Assembly: GCF_014905135.1 (NCBI RefSeq) | Contig: NZ_CP041406.1 | Span: 1,922,001 to 1,986,000 of the forward strand | DNA from: Sulfurimonas paralvinellae | GTDB lineage: Bacteria; Campylobacterota; Campylobacteria; Campylobacterales; Sulfurimonadaceae | DNA: 64,000 bases | Direction of reading: 5' to 3' | Part shown: positions 53,232 to 62,822 of the stretch, in pieces | Layout of the letters: the number at the start of each line of letters is the position of its first letter | Position numbering within the stretch: position 1 is the stretch's first letter | Translations under genes and position numbers: made by a program | Notes under the pieces: model-generated | Told to the model about the DNA's origin: nothing | Seen by the model: only the letters and a program-made list of their open reading frames with translations | Database searches by the model: none

Positions 53232-54692
53232 TTATTGCTTTTTCACTCCTAAAACACTCTCTTTTGGGAAAACAAAGATAGTATCTCTGTATACAGAGAT
53301 TTTTTTACTTGGCTTGCCATCTTTATCAAGTGCAAATGCATGAATCTTTATAGGGATAATCGTATCTTTTCTTGGATTATCAGCCAGCATTTCTGTCGTT
53401 GAAAGCGTTACGATTTTTTTCTTTTTCACATCAGGAACAACTCTAAACGGTTTGGATGGTTTTACAATTCTTATTTTTCCTTCCATTCCTTTTGGCGGTA
53501 TTACATCAAAGTAAAATTTCATCGGCTTATCCTGCGTATTTTGCAGTAAGAAGACATATGAATTATCTACTACGAATTTATCAGCCGTTGGATGCTTCAC
53601 AGCATAAAGTCTTGTCTCTTTATTGATATTTAAAAGCATATACTCTTTCTTTGACGCCATGAAACCAAGCATAATTGTAATGATGATCAAAACAGCGATA
53701 TAACCTATAATTTTAGGTCTGAAAAGTTTTGTTTTTCCTTTTCTTTCTACTACTTCATATTCACTCGACCATTGCACAAGCGATGGTTTTCCAAGTTTAC
53801 CCATTACGGTTGTACACGCATCAACACACTCAAGGCAGTTGATACACTCTAACTGTAAACCTTCACGAATATCAATATGCGTCGGACAGACCGTCACACA
53901 TTTTTCACAGGTCGTACACTCGGCATTTGGATCAATTTCTTTAAGATCTTTTTGCTTGTTAACAAGCTTTATATGATCGCCGTGTCCATCATCTTCATAT
54001 ATTTTACCACCACGATGCTCATCATAGATCGCCATAACGGTATGGTCATCATAGAGCACTGATTGAACACGAGAATAAGGACAGACATAGATACAAAAGT
54101 TCTCTTTTAGAAAAACAATATCATAGATAAGAAAAGCTGCAATTCCGACAACAAATCCTATCATAGTCATGTGTTCACTAGGGTTTTGCAGATATTTGAA
54201 GAAATCTTCCGGCGGAACGAAATACCACATAAAATCCGCTCCTGCGATAAGCGCTAATACTGTCCATATTAATATAGCAATTAATTTCTTTGCTTTATTT
54301 TCAGGCTTGGACATATCCGGCTCTTGTTGCTTGTTGCCGATTCTTTTACGAAGATGCAGTAATTTTGTCTCTATCAGGTCACGATATATGACACGAAATA
54401 CAGTTTGCGGACATACCCAGCCACAAAAAACACGTCCACCCATTACCGTCATCCCAAAAATTGTAATGAACATCAACATTAATAAAAACGGCATAAGATA
54501 CATCTCTTGCATATCGAATTGAACAAAAGCAAGATCAAGTTTCATTTTGTCAAAACTCAATAGAAAGAAATGGTGCCCATTTACTTCAATCCATGGTAAA
54601 ACCAAAGCAACAATCGTTGCCATTGTGTAGACATAATAGCGCTTTATCCTCCATGGAGTCGGTATCTTAATACCTTTTTTTTCTTCACTCAT
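53232..54692 (-). CDS. ccoG: CcoG cupric reductase / cbb3 oxidase accessory protein
   Basis: This 486-residue membrane ferredoxin has about five helices. A polyferredoxin part has CGWVCPQTVF, YVCPYSRVQSVLYD and two cluster motifs (CTTCEKCVTVCPTHID, CINCLECVDACTTV). A C-terminal Ig-like FixG domain follows. CcoG reduces Cu(II) to Cu(I) for the copper site of cbb3 cytochrome oxidase. The ATG at 54692 follows GGGAG; 54707 is less likely. The ccoNOPQ genes are not in the window. It lies directly after the recombinase-like gene, in the same orientation. Confidence 0.94.
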   Translation of the reverse strand: MSEEKKGIKIPTPWRIKRYYVYTMATIVALVLPWIEVNGHHFFLLSFDKMKLDLAFVQFDMQEMYLMPFLLMLMFITIFGMTVMGGRVFCGWVCPQTVFRVIYRDLIETKLLHLRKRIGNKQQEPDMSKPENKAKKLIAILIWTVLALIAGADFMWYFVPPEDFFKYLQNPSEHMTMIGFVVGIAAFLIYDIVFLKENFCIYVCPYSRVQSVLYDDHTVMAIYDEHRGGKIYEDDGHGDHIKLVNKQKDLKEIDPNAECTTCEKCVTVCPTHIDIREGLQLECINCLECVDACTTVMGKLGKPSLVQWSSEYEVVERKGKTKLFRPKIIGYIAVLIIITIMLGFMASKKEYMLLNINKETRLYAVKHPTADKFVVDNSYVFLLQNTQDKPMKFYFDVIPPKGMEGKIRIVKPSKPFRVVPDVKKKKIVTLSTTEMLADNPRKDTIIPIKIHAFALDKDGKPSKKISVYRDTIFVFPKESVLGVKKQ

Positions 54693-54711
54693 ATATAATT
54701 CTCCCATTTAA

Positions 54712-55347
54712 TTAATTTGGACAGGTAATGGTATTGATTACCTGTTCTTCTGCATCCTTTGGTGCTGTCATTAACAGTGATCCAAATGCGACCTGCTTGA
54801 GTTCACGTGACTCTATGTAGTCTTTTAGTGAACTTCTGCTCACATTTAAAAGGCGTGCCATTTCACTCACACTTTTACCCTCTCGTATAAATGCAATAAT
54901 TTCATTTATATAAACATCAAATTTTGAGTTCGAACGACTCCCTTTAGGTCGGCCAATAACCCTTTTGGAATCGTTTTGAAGTCTCTGACGAAGCTGATCC
55001 ATCAATCCTAAAACAAGCATCACACTGCTCTGTTGTGTCATTATAACAGATTGTTTTATAAAATGTACTGCGAACTCATTTTTCAACAAACAGGAAAACA
55101 TCTGAATAAGATCTTCCATATTTGTTGTGAGCACCCATACATCATAGATTAAAAGTGTCGCTTGATTTTTAGACTGAAAATATTGTGTCACATCTTTTCG
55201 ATCTTCGAGACGTTTGTTTTGTGACGTATAGTCAACGAACTCATCATCAATAATAAGGTCATTTGCAACAGCGTAAGAATTTATTAACTGTAACTGTTCA
55301 TGAACAGGAGCAAAATTCTTATCTGGTCTTATGTATGCAATTACCAT
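54712..55347 (-). CDS. Serine-recombinase-like protein lacking the catalytic serine
   Basis: This 211-residue protein has a resolvase N-terminal domain (IAYIRPDKNFAPVHEQLQLI), a linker helix (LGLMDQLRQRLQND), the GRPKGSRSNSKF hook seen in Hin/resolvase proteins, and a helix-turn-helix (KSVSEMARLLNVSRSSLKDY). Active recombinases have YxRVS near the start. Here the sequence is YIRPD, with no Ser at the catalytic position, so strand exchange should not occur. Its place 20 bp before ccoG, and repeated motifs in its upstream region, suggest that it became a transcription regulator. Confidence 0.78.
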   Translation of the reverse strand: MVIAYIRPDKNFAPVHEQLQLINSYAVANDLIIDDEFVDYTSQNKRLEDRKDVTQYFQSKNQATLLIYDVWVLTTNMEDLIQMFSCLLKNEFAVHFIKQSVIMTQQSSVMLVLGLMDQLRQRLQNDSKRVIGRPKGSRSNSKFDVYINEIIAFIREGKSVSEMARLLNVSRSSLKDYIESRELKQVAFGSLLMTAPKDAEEQVINTITCPN

Positions 55348-55351
55348 TTAA

Positions 55352-55464
55352 CGATTAAACCTCACTAATTATTGATTTTCATCGTCATTATACACTTTTT
55401 TGACGAATTAAGTCAATAGTTTTTCAACTTATTTCGTCATTAAACCTCTATTTTGACTTAAAAG
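55352..55464. promoter_or_regulatory. Repeat-rich region upstream of the recombinase-like gene
   Basis: CGTCATTA occurs at 55383-55390 and 55435-55442. A related inverted form, TGACGAATTA, is at 55401-55410, within TTGAC-N7-GTCAA (55400-55416). ATTAAACCTC is repeated at 55354-55363 and 55439-55448. This 207-bp divergent gap before metH may hold operators for the recombinase-like regulator. Confidence 0.45.
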
Positions 55465-55554
55465 ATTGTTTTTAAAACTACAATACAGCAGTTTTTATGT
55501 GGTAACAAGGTAAAATGTAGCATTAGATTATTAAAAAAGTAAAAGATTTCTTAT

Positions 55555-58500
55555 ATGACGACAAAACAATACCTTTTAAAAACAATCAACAAACGCCCCC
55601 TTATCATCGATGGTGCCATAGGTACCCAACTGCAGCAGCGTGATGATCAGATTCCAGAAGATGCTTGGGAAGGCAATGAAGGTTGTAATGAGCTGTTAAA
55701 TGTGACAGCACCGGAGATCATGAACGATATCTTCTCTGCCTATCTGACAGCCGGGGCAGATCTCATTACCACCAATACCTTTGGCTCGTTTTCATGGGTA
55801 CTTGATGAGTATCAGATCGGCGATCGTGCTTATGAGCTCACAAAAGCCGGGGCAGAGCTGGTTAAAAAACAGTGCGAAAAGTTCTCTACCCCAGAACATC
55901 CCCGTTTTTGTCTGGGTTCCATCGGACCGGGGACAAAACTGCCATCACTCGGTCACATCAGCTATGATGAGATGTATGCAGGTTATACAGAGTTTTGTCT
56001 TGGACTTATCGACGGCGGTGCCGATATATTCTTGCTTGAGACATGTCAGGATCCTCTGCAGATCAAAGCAGCCCTGCATGCCTGTCAGGAAGCCTGTCGT
56101 CAAAGAGATGTAGAAATTCCAATTATGGTATCCGTTACTATCGAGCTTAGCGGTTCTATGCTCATTGGTACAGATGCACAGACAATTGCCACCATTATGG
56201 AGCCATTTGATATTCTCTCTCTTGGTTTTAACTGTGGGACAGGACCCGATCAGGTTGAAAAACATGTTAAAACACTCTCTGAACTCTGGGGTAAACCGAT
56301 CTCGGTTCATGCCAATGCAGGTCTTCCTCAAAACAGAGGCGGCTACACCTACTACCCTATGGGACCTGATGAGTTCGCCGACAAACAGGAAAACTTTCTA
56401 AAGTATGACGGAGTAAGCTTTTTAGGCGGTTGTTGTGGAACGACACCTCAACATATTCGTGCCCTCGTTGACAGAGTTGCCAGCATCACACCACGACCTC
56501 CAAGCGGTTCGCAGGAAAACTCTCTTGCTTCACTCTTCTCTACAGTCCCTCTGATGCAAGAACCAGCACCTCTGCTTATGGGAGAGCGAAGCAATGCAAC
56601 AGGCTCCAAAGCCTTTCGTGAACTTCTCTTGGCAGAAGATTATGAAGGTACGCTTTCTGTAGCACAGCAGCAGGTTCGCGCAGGCGCCCATGTCCTTGAT
56701 GTCAATGTCGGTTTTGCAGGACGTGACGAGACAAAGGACATGAATGCGGTTATGGGCATGTACAACCAAAAGATATCCATACCGCTTATGCCTGACTCCA
56801 CGCAAACAAAGGGGCTTGAAACTGCACTCAAAAACATCGGTGGACGCCCGATACTCAACTCTGTCAACCTCGAAGACGGTGAAGAGAAATTCGATGCTGT
56901 CTGCCAACTTGCCAAAAAGTTCGGTACAGCCTTGGTCTGCCTGACAATCGATGAAGTCGGTATGGCAAAGACCGTCGAAAATAAAATTGCAGTTGCCGAA
57001 CGCATCATTGATCTAGCAACACAGAGACACGGTCTGAAAAAAGAGGATCTGGTATTTGATGTACTTACCTTTACACTCGGAAGTGGAGATGAAGAGTATC
57101 TTGATGCCGGTATCAACACCATAGAAGCGATCCGCGAACTTCGCAAGCGCCACCCTGAAGTAGGAACGACACTCGGACTTTCCAACATCTCTTTTGGTCT
57201 TGATAAAGATGCCCGTCCATACCTCAACTCAATGTTCCTGCACCACTGTCTTGAAGCAGGGCTGACTTCAGTCATCATCAATGTAAAACATATCATCCCT
57301 ATCAACAAAATAAGTAAAGAAGATCAGGAGATATGCGACAACCTCATATTCAACCGTGGTGAAGAACCTCTTTTCAAATTCATTGAACACTTCAGCACAA
57401 AAGAGGCAGTTGATAATGAAGCCGAAGATGCCGAATATCTTGCAATGAGTGATGAAGAGAAGATTGCGAAACTACTCATGGATGGGGACAAAGAGAGGAT
57501 GATTCCGCTTGTCGAAGAGGTTCGCCACCGCATTCCTGCAGAAAAAATCGTCAATGAGATTCTTATCGATGCGATGAAGGTCATCGGTGAACTTTTTGGA
57601 AGCGGGCAAATGCAGCTGCCTTTTGTTCTGCAATCAGCTGAGACTATGAAAAAGACCGTTGATTTTCTTAACCCCTACCTGCCAAAGATCGAAAAAGCGG
57701 TTGATACAACCCTTGTATTAGGTACCGTAAAAGGAGATGTTCATGATGTCGGTAAAAATCTTGTCGATATCATTCTATCAAACAATGGCTACAAAGTACA
57801 AAATCTCGGTATCAAAGTAGAACTCGAGCAGTTCCTAGACGCAATGGAAAAAGATGCCAATATCTCAGCAATAGGTATGAGTGGACTCCTTGTAAAATCA
57901 ACACAGGTTATGCTTGAAAACCTGACGACACTTGAAGAAAAAGGAATAAAAATTCCTGTTTTACTCGGCGGTGCCGCACTTACCCGCTCTTTTATCGATG
58001 ATTTCTGTCGAAAAGCCTACAGCGGACCTATCTTCTACTGTAGAGATGCTTTTGACGGTGTAACTGCTATGAGCAGAATCGAAGCAGGCAATATGGACAC
58101 CAATCTCCATCCGGATGCTCCCCAAATTGAAAAGAAAGAGGAAAAAGAGGTCGTCATTCCTCCTTTTGAAGAGATAAAGATGCCTTCACGTGATGTAGAG
58201 GTACCGACGCCGCCGTTTTGGGGAAGACGGGAACTCAAGCTCACGCAGCAACAGGTGGAGCTTGCCTTTGAATGGATCAACCATAAACTACTCTTTAAAT
58301 CGCGCTGGGGCTACAGCTCAAAAGGCATGAGCAAAGAGGCATACCAAAAACAGCTTGATGAAGTTGTCTGGCCTGCCTATGAAAAGCTAAAAGCGAGATT
58401 TTTAGAGGAGCAGCTCTTTGAGCCGACCATACTCTACGGCTATTGGCCATGTAGAAGTGATGATACCTCACTGCTTATCTTTCCTGAAAATGAAGGATGG

Positions 58501-59040
58501 TTCAGTGAAGATGAGATAAACAGAGAACCTCTTGAGCAGATTATTGGACGTGCAGAAGAAGTTTTTACCTTCCCAAGACAGCGAAGAAAACCACACAGAG
58601 CACTGAGTGACTTCTTTCATGCCGATCGTCACGATGTCGTTGCCTTGACCTGCGTGAGCGCCGGAAGTAAGCTGAGTGAAGTCGAACATGAGATATACGA
58701 ACGCGGTGATTATACAGAATATTATCAATTCCATGGCCTTGGTGTTGAGCTTGCCGAAGCCCTTGCCGAAATAGCTCATAAGCAGATTCGACTCGATCTT
58801 AACATTGCAAAAGATGAGGGAAATACCCTTGCTGATGTAAGAATGAATCGTTATCAGGGGAGCCGATACTCTTTTGGTTATGCAGCCTGTCCTGATCTTG
58901 AACTCAACCGACCGCTCTTTAATCTTTTAAAGCCTGAAGAGTTTGGCATAGAATTAAGCGAGACATTCCAAATTCATCCGGAGCAGAGTACTTCTGCACT
59001 TGTTGTCTATCATCCTGATGCGACTTACTATAATGTCTAA
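55555..59040 (+). CDS. metH: Cobalamin-dependent methionine synthase
   Basis: This 1161-residue enzyme has all four modules. The homocysteine domain has the zinc Cys in GFNCGTG and GGCCGTTPQH. The methyl-tetrahydrofolate domain has GERSNATGSKAFRELLLAED. The B12 domain has GDVHDVGKNLVDIIL, with the cobalt-ligand His near residue 730. The AdoMet activation domain has GYWPCRSDD and GSRYSFGYAACPDLELN. It transfers a methyl group from methyltetrahydrofolate to homocysteine. The length is near the family norm. Its stop overlaps the convergent YifB-type gene by 4 bp. Confidence 0.96.
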   Translation: MTTKQYLLKTINKRPLIIDGAIGTQLQQRDDQIPEDAWEGNEGCNELLNVTAPEIMNDIFSAYLTAGADLITTNTFGSFSWVLDEYQIGDRAYELTKAGAELVKKQCEKFSTPEHPRFCLGSIGPGTKLPSLGHISYDEMYAGYTEFCLGLIDGGADIFLLETCQDPLQIKAALHACQEACRQRDVEIPIMVSVTIELSGSMLIGTDAQTIATIMEPFDILSLGFNCGTGPDQVEKHVKTLSELWGKPISVHANAGLPQNRGGYTYYPMGPDEFADKQENFLKYDGVSFLGGCCGTTPQHIRALVDRVASITPRPPSGSQENSLASLFSTVPLMQEPAPLLMGERSNATGSKAFRELLLAEDYEGTLSVAQQQVRAGAHVLDVNVGFAGRDETKDMNAVMGMYNQKISIPLMPDSTQTKGLETALKNIGGRPILNSVNLEDGEEKFDAVCQLAKKFGTALVCLTIDEVGMAKTVENKIAVAERIIDLATQRHGLKKEDLVFDVLTFTLGSGDEEYLDAGINTIEAIRELRKRHPEVGTTLGLSNISFGLDKDARPYLNSMFLHHCLEAGLTSVIINVKHIIPINKISKEDQEICDNLIFNRGEEPLFKFIEHFSTKEAVDNEAEDAEYLAMSDEEKIAKLLMDGDKERMIPLVEEVRHRIPAEKIVNEILIDAMKVIGELFGSGQMQLPFVLQSAETMKKTVDFLNPYLPKIEKAVDTTLVLGTVKGDVHDVGKNLVDIILSNNGYKVQNLGIKVELEQFLDAMEKDANISAIGMSGLLVKSTQVMLENLTTLEEKGIKIPVLLGGAALTRSFIDDFCRKAYSGPIFYCRDAFDGVTAMSRIEAGNMDTNLHPDAPQIEKKEEKEVVIPPFEEIKMPSRDVEVPTPPFWGRRELKLTQQQVELAFEWINHKLLFKSRWGYSSKGMSKEAYQKQLDEVVWPAYEKLKARFLEEQLFEPTILYGYWPCRSDDTSLLIFPENEGWFSEDEINREPLEQIIGRAEEVFTFPRQRRKPHRALSDFFHADRHDVVALTCVSAGSKLSEVEHEIYERGDYTEYYQFHGLGVELAEALAEIAHKQIRLDLNIAKDEGNTLADVRMNRYQGSRYSFGYAACPDLELNRPLFNLLKPEEFGIELSETFQIHPEQSTSALVVYHPDATYYNV

Positions 59041-60545
59041 CGTCTTCTATAAGAGAGTGCCTCAAGCAGGTGCTCTTTTTCTATAACACTGCTTTCAACC
59101 AGATCAGCGATTGTTCGGGAGACCTTTTGCACCTTTTTAATGCTGCGAAAAGAGAGTTTAAAACGATCTATCGCCATTGCAAGTGTTTCACTTGCTGCTT
59201 CACTCATAATACAGTGTTTCTCTATCTCAGCATCACTCATCTTTGCATTGAAATTCTGCTGTTTTCTTTTTTGACGGAAAATATTTGCAGCAACCACCTT
59301 TTTATGCAGCTCTTTTGAACCCACGCTCGCCTTGTCATCATTCTTTACATTCTGCATCACGACATTAATGTCAATACGATCCAAAAATGGCTCAGAAAGA
59401 CGATTTTTATACTTCTGAATTTCAAGCTCGTTGCATCTGCACTCTTTATACTCATCCAATAGATTTCCGCAGGGACAAGGATTCATTGCGCCGATAAAAA
59501 GAAAATTTGCCGGATACTCTACTTTTGCATTGACACGTGAAATGTGTATCTTATTGTCCTGCATCGGCTCACGCAAAGCCTCTAAAACCGACTTTGAAAA
59601 GTAAGGCAGTTCATCGAAGAACAAAACTCCATTGTTCGCTAGTCCCACTTCGCCTATACGGGCTTTATGACTTCCACCGCCAAATACCGAAGCGAGTGTC
59701 GAGGAGTGATGCGGCGATTTAAAGGGACGATGCGGCTTAAAAAGCGGTTCTTTCCCTTCTAATATCTGCAGCTTCGCCATATCAAGAATCTCCGGCATCT
59801 GCATCGGCGGTAAGATATAACGAAGTCGTGAAGAGATCATACTCTTTCCTGATCCTGGACTTCCTTCGAGTAAGATATTATGAAATCCGGCAGCAGCAAT
59901 GAGTGCTGCTCTTTTAGCGATTTCTTGTCCTTTTACATCTTTAAAGTCCTCTATATACTCTTTTACATAGTAGTATTTTGCATTGCCAAGTTCATAAAAC
60001 GGATACTCTATAGAGCTGTTTTGCTGCACAGGCTCTGCATTTGCCTGATCTTTTAAAAGTTTTACTGCTTCATTGAGCGTGGAAACACCGTAAAATGAGA
60101 CATCAGGAATTTTTGAGAGTTTCTCCAGCGACTCTTTAGGGACAATTGCCTTTTGAATTACACCCTGATTGGCTAAGGAGAGGATGAGCGGATAGAGCTG
60201 TATATTCTCTTTGACATCACCCGAAAGGCCAAGTTCACCAAATACGAACCACTCCGAAAAATCTTCTTCACTCTCATTGAGCAGTATCAAAAGAGCGATG
60301 CTAAGATCGAAATGAGAACCCGATTTAGAAAGTTCACTAGGAGAGAGGTTCAGCGTTATCCGCTTGGGAGGAAAAGAAAAATCATTACTTAAAAGAGCAG
60401 ACTTCACTCTCTCACGCGCCTCTGAAATGGCAGTCGAGACCATTCCGACAATGGAGAAAGAAGGTAAGCCTTTTGTTAGTGTTGCCTCTACGGCAACTAC
60501 TCTCGCATCGATTCCTTCATTTGTCGCACATTGAATTTTTTTCAT
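59037..60545 (-). CDS. YifB/ComM-family Mg-chelatase-like AAA ATPase
   Basis: This 502-residue ATPase has an N-terminal Lon-like fold (VEATLTKGLPSFSIVGM), Walker A (LEGSPGSGKSMISSRLR), Walker B (GVLFFDELPYFSK) and a C-terminal Mg_chelatase_C domain (ASETLAMAIDRFKLSFRS). A Cys-rich insert (CPCGNLLDEYKECRC) may bind zinc. ComM proteins help branch migration in natural transformation, so this may act in DNA uptake and recombination. It lies 76 bp after def and probably ends the tig-clpP operon. Confidence 0.9.
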   Translation of the reverse strand: MKKIQCATNEGIDARVVAVEATLTKGLPSFSIVGMVSTAISEARERVKSALLSNDFSFPPKRITLNLSPSELSKSGSHFDLSIALLILLNESEEDFSEWFVFGELGLSGDVKENIQLYPLILSLANQGVIQKAIVPKESLEKLSKIPDVSFYGVSTLNEAVKLLKDQANAEPVQQNSSIEYPFYELGNAKYYYVKEYIEDFKDVKGQEIAKRAALIAAAGFHNILLEGSPGSGKSMISSRLRYILPPMQMPEILDMAKLQILEGKEPLFKPHRPFKSPHHSSTLASVFGGGSHKARIGEVGLANNGVLFFDELPYFSKSVLEALREPMQDNKIHISRVNAKVEYPANFLFIGAMNPCPCGNLLDEYKECRCNELEIQKYKNRLSEPFLDRIDINVVMQNVKNDDKASVGSKELHKKVVAANIFRQKRKQQNFNAKMSDAEIEKHCIMSEAASETLAMAIDRFKLSFRSIKKVQKVSRTIADLVESSVIEKEHLLEALSYRRR

Positions 60546-60621
60546 AAAGCAGCCTCTCTTTCGTTGCTGCTATAGTAATATTTTTTGAATTTAAAAAGGA
60601 AGAATATGACAAAACGTCATA

Positions 60622-61146
60622 TTATTTGGATTTTTTACGCTCTTTTTGCATTCTTTTATACTCTTTTTCAAACTTTTTACGACGAGCATAGGAGAGATGG
60701 TCGATAAACAAGATACCCTCCAGATGATCCATCTCGTGTTGAATGGCTATAGCTAAAAGGCCATCTGCATCAAGTGTTTTCGTGTTGCCTTCTCTGTCTT
60801 GATAATTGATCGTTATCATATCATGGCGCTTCACATCTTCATAAAACTGGGGAACACTCAAACAACCCTCCTGATAAGTTGTCTCTCCCGCTTTGGATAC
60901 AATGACGGGGTTGATGATCTCAAGAAGATTTTCAGGGTGCTGTTCACCCTCTTCATCTGGCAGATTGATAACAAGTGCCCGAATCGGATGAGCGACCTGA
61001 ATAGCGGCAAGTCCGATACCATTCGTCTCTATCATAAACGGGTGCATCGCATCAAGCAATTCATGTAGTTTTTCATCAAAAACTTTTACCTCTTGGGATT
61101 TTTGACGCAGTCTTTTATCTGGATATTCGACTATTTGTAACTTCAT
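60622..61146 (-). CDS. def: Peptide deformylase
   Basis: This 174-residue metalloenzyme removes the formyl group from new proteins. It has motif 1 GIGLAAIQV, motif 2 EGCLSVPQ (metal Cys) and motif 3 QHEMDHLEG (two metal His and catalytic Glu). The C-terminus is Lys-rich (YKRMQKERKKSK). It belongs with clpP and tig at the ribosome exit and protein-quality step. The Shine-Dalgarno is weak. Confidence 0.96.
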   Translation of the reverse strand: MKLQIVEYPDKRLRQKSQEVKVFDEKLHELLDAMHPFMIETNGIGLAAIQVAHPIRALVINLPDEEGEQHPENLLEIINPVIVSKAGETTYQEGCLSVPQFYEDVKRHDMITINYQDREGNTKTLDADGLLAIAIQHEMDHLEGILFIDHLSYARRKKFEKEYKRMQKERKKSK

Positions 61147-61163
61147 TTTCTTTAAATATATTC

Positions 61164-62219
61164 CTATTTTCTCAGTGACACTGCATAGTCTGTATTTTTC
61201 AATTCATACGCTTTTTCAATTCCGTCAAGCGCGCTTACCACAATCTCTTCAACAGAAAATTCCGGATCAATATCTGTCACACCGATAGAGATTTTCAACT
61301 GTATCTCACGGTCAGCCAAAAAGAAGTTAGAATTTGAAACAAGCTCGCAAAGACGCTCACTCGCTTTTTTCGCACTCTCTATATCTGTATGTTTTAAAAG
61401 CATTGAAAAGACACCGTTGCCGTAATGCGCGACAATATCACTTCTGCGTGAAGTTTTTAACAACAATCGTGCAATTGTTCGTATCATCAAAAGAACCGCT
61501 TTGTCATTTTTAACGCTCTTTTTAAGTTCACGGGAGAGTTCTATCATGATCAAAGAACTTTTATGATGAAACTCTTTGATAAGTCCCATCTCCTGTTCGA
61601 TTTTCGTTAAGAGGTAGCGTTTATTATAAACGCCGAACTGATTGTCAAAGATAGTTTCATTTTCAACGTTTTTAACAATCTTGGCAGTATCGTCGTAGAT
61701 GGAACGCATCTGCGTACTTTGCGTTTTTAAAATGGAGTTGAGTTTTGTGACATCGTTTTCCAAGGTGGAGATAATCGCTAAAGCCTCTTTCGCTTCAGGT
61801 TTATCTGCAAGCTCCTCTTTTCTCTTCTCCAAGATCTTTGTCATAAGTGACATATTCTTGTAAAGATTCGCCGTAACACCCAAGATGCCTTTTATCGAAC
61901 TAAATCCCTGTTTTAAACTTTGTTCAAGTGCGATGGTGTTTTCATCGTCATTATTCTCTTCAAGTTCCAAAATAGAGTGAATCTGTTTACGAAGGTTTTC
62001 ACTTTTATCTTCTAAAAGTCTGTCAAAGTAAAGTGAAAAGTTATTTGGTGTCGGAGGAAGATTATCGGCTATGAGTGCATTTAAGACCTCTTTGGCATAA
62101 ATCTCTATATCACTTGACGGATTATCCATATCAAGAGCACTAATGACAGGCATATCTACTTCAGAACTCGTTTCATCAATATTTCTACGACTTTTCTTTC
62201 TCTTTAGTGTACCTGCCAT
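61164..62219 (-). CDS. Degenerate GGDEF-domain protein
   Basis: This 351-residue soluble protein has an N-terminal helical region (YAKEVLNALIADNLPPTPNN) and a coiled-coil middle. Its C-terminal GGDEF-like fold has HYGNGVFSMLL at the active-site position. The canonical sequence is RYGGDEF, so the second Gly, Asp and Glu are lost and it should not make cyclic di-GMP. It may bind nucleotides or act by protein contacts. It is placed between clpP and def, 12 bp after clpP, in a conserved housekeeping operon. Confidence 0.85.
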   Translation of the reverse strand: MAGTLKRKKSRRNIDETSSEVDMPVISALDMDNPSSDIEIYAKEVLNALIADNLPPTPNNFSLYFDRLLEDKSENLRKQIHSILELEENNDDENTIALEQSLKQGFSSIKGILGVTANLYKNMSLMTKILEKRKEELADKPEAKEALAIISTLENDVTKLNSILKTQSTQMRSIYDDTAKIVKNVENETIFDNQFGVYNKRYLLTKIEQEMGLIKEFHHKSSLIMIELSRELKKSVKNDKAVLLMIRTIARLLLKTSRRSDIVAHYGNGVFSMLLKHTDIESAKKASERLCELVSNSNFFLADREIQLKISIGVTDIDPEFSVEEIVVSALDGIEKAYELKNTDYAVSLRK

Positions 62220-62230
62220 TATTAAATCCT

Positions 62231-62821
62231 TTACTCTTTATCGCTCTTTGTAAGAACTTCGTCAATCATTCCGTACTCCTGTGCTTCTGCTGCACTCATG
62301 AAATTGTCACGGTCTGTATCGGCTTCGATTGTTTTGATATCCTGTCCTGTATTTTTTGACAAAATCTCATTGAGTTCTTTTTTCATACGAAGAATCTCTT
62401 CTGCCTGAATTGCGATATCAGTCGCCTGACCCTGTGCACCGCCAAGTGGCTGGTGAATCATAATACGGGCATGCGGCAGCGCATAACGCTTGCCTTTCTC
62501 TCCTGATGACAGCAAGAACGCACCCATAGATGCCGCTTGACCAATACAGATAGTTGCGACATGAGGACGGATGTAATTCATAGTATCATAGATCGCCATT
62601 CCTGCTGTTACAACACCGCCCGGAGAGTTGATGTAGAAGTAGATATCTTTCTCAGGATCTTCCGCTTCAAGGAACAAGAACTGCGCAACAATAGTCGAAG
62701 CGACAGCATCATTCACTTCACCGCTGAGCATAACGATGCGATCTTTTAAAAGACGTGAATAGATATCGTAAGAACGCTCACCGCGCCCTGTTTTTTCAAC
62801 TACATAAGGAATATAACTCAT
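62231..62821 (-). CDS. clpP: ClpP protease subunit
   Basis: This 196-residue ATP-dependent protease subunit has the catalytic Ser in [11 protein letters not shown], the His in [14 protein letters not shown] and the Asp in [10 protein letters not shown]. It forms double heptamers and is fed by ClpX or ClpA. It starts one base after the tig stop codon, the typical tig-clpP order. Confidence 0.97.
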   Translation of the reverse strand: MSYIPYVVEKTGRGERSYDIYSRLLKDRIVMLSGEVNDAVASTIVAQFLFLEAEDPEKDIYFYINSPGGVVTAGMAIYDTMNYIRPHVATICIGQAASMGAFLLSSGEKGKRYALPHARIMIHQPLGGAQGQATDIAIQAEEILRMKKELNEILSKNTGQDIKTIEADTDRDNFMSAAEAQEYGMIDEVLTKSDKE

Positions 62822-62822
62822 A

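Noticed and set aside
54712-55347. Active mobile element or invertase
   Set aside because: The catalytic Ser is missing, and no terminal inverted repeats or invertible segment are seen around it.
56640-57308. Open frame of 222 residues on the minus strand within metH
   Set aside because: It is a shadow of the conserved metH domains, with Ser/Arg-rich translation and no family signature.
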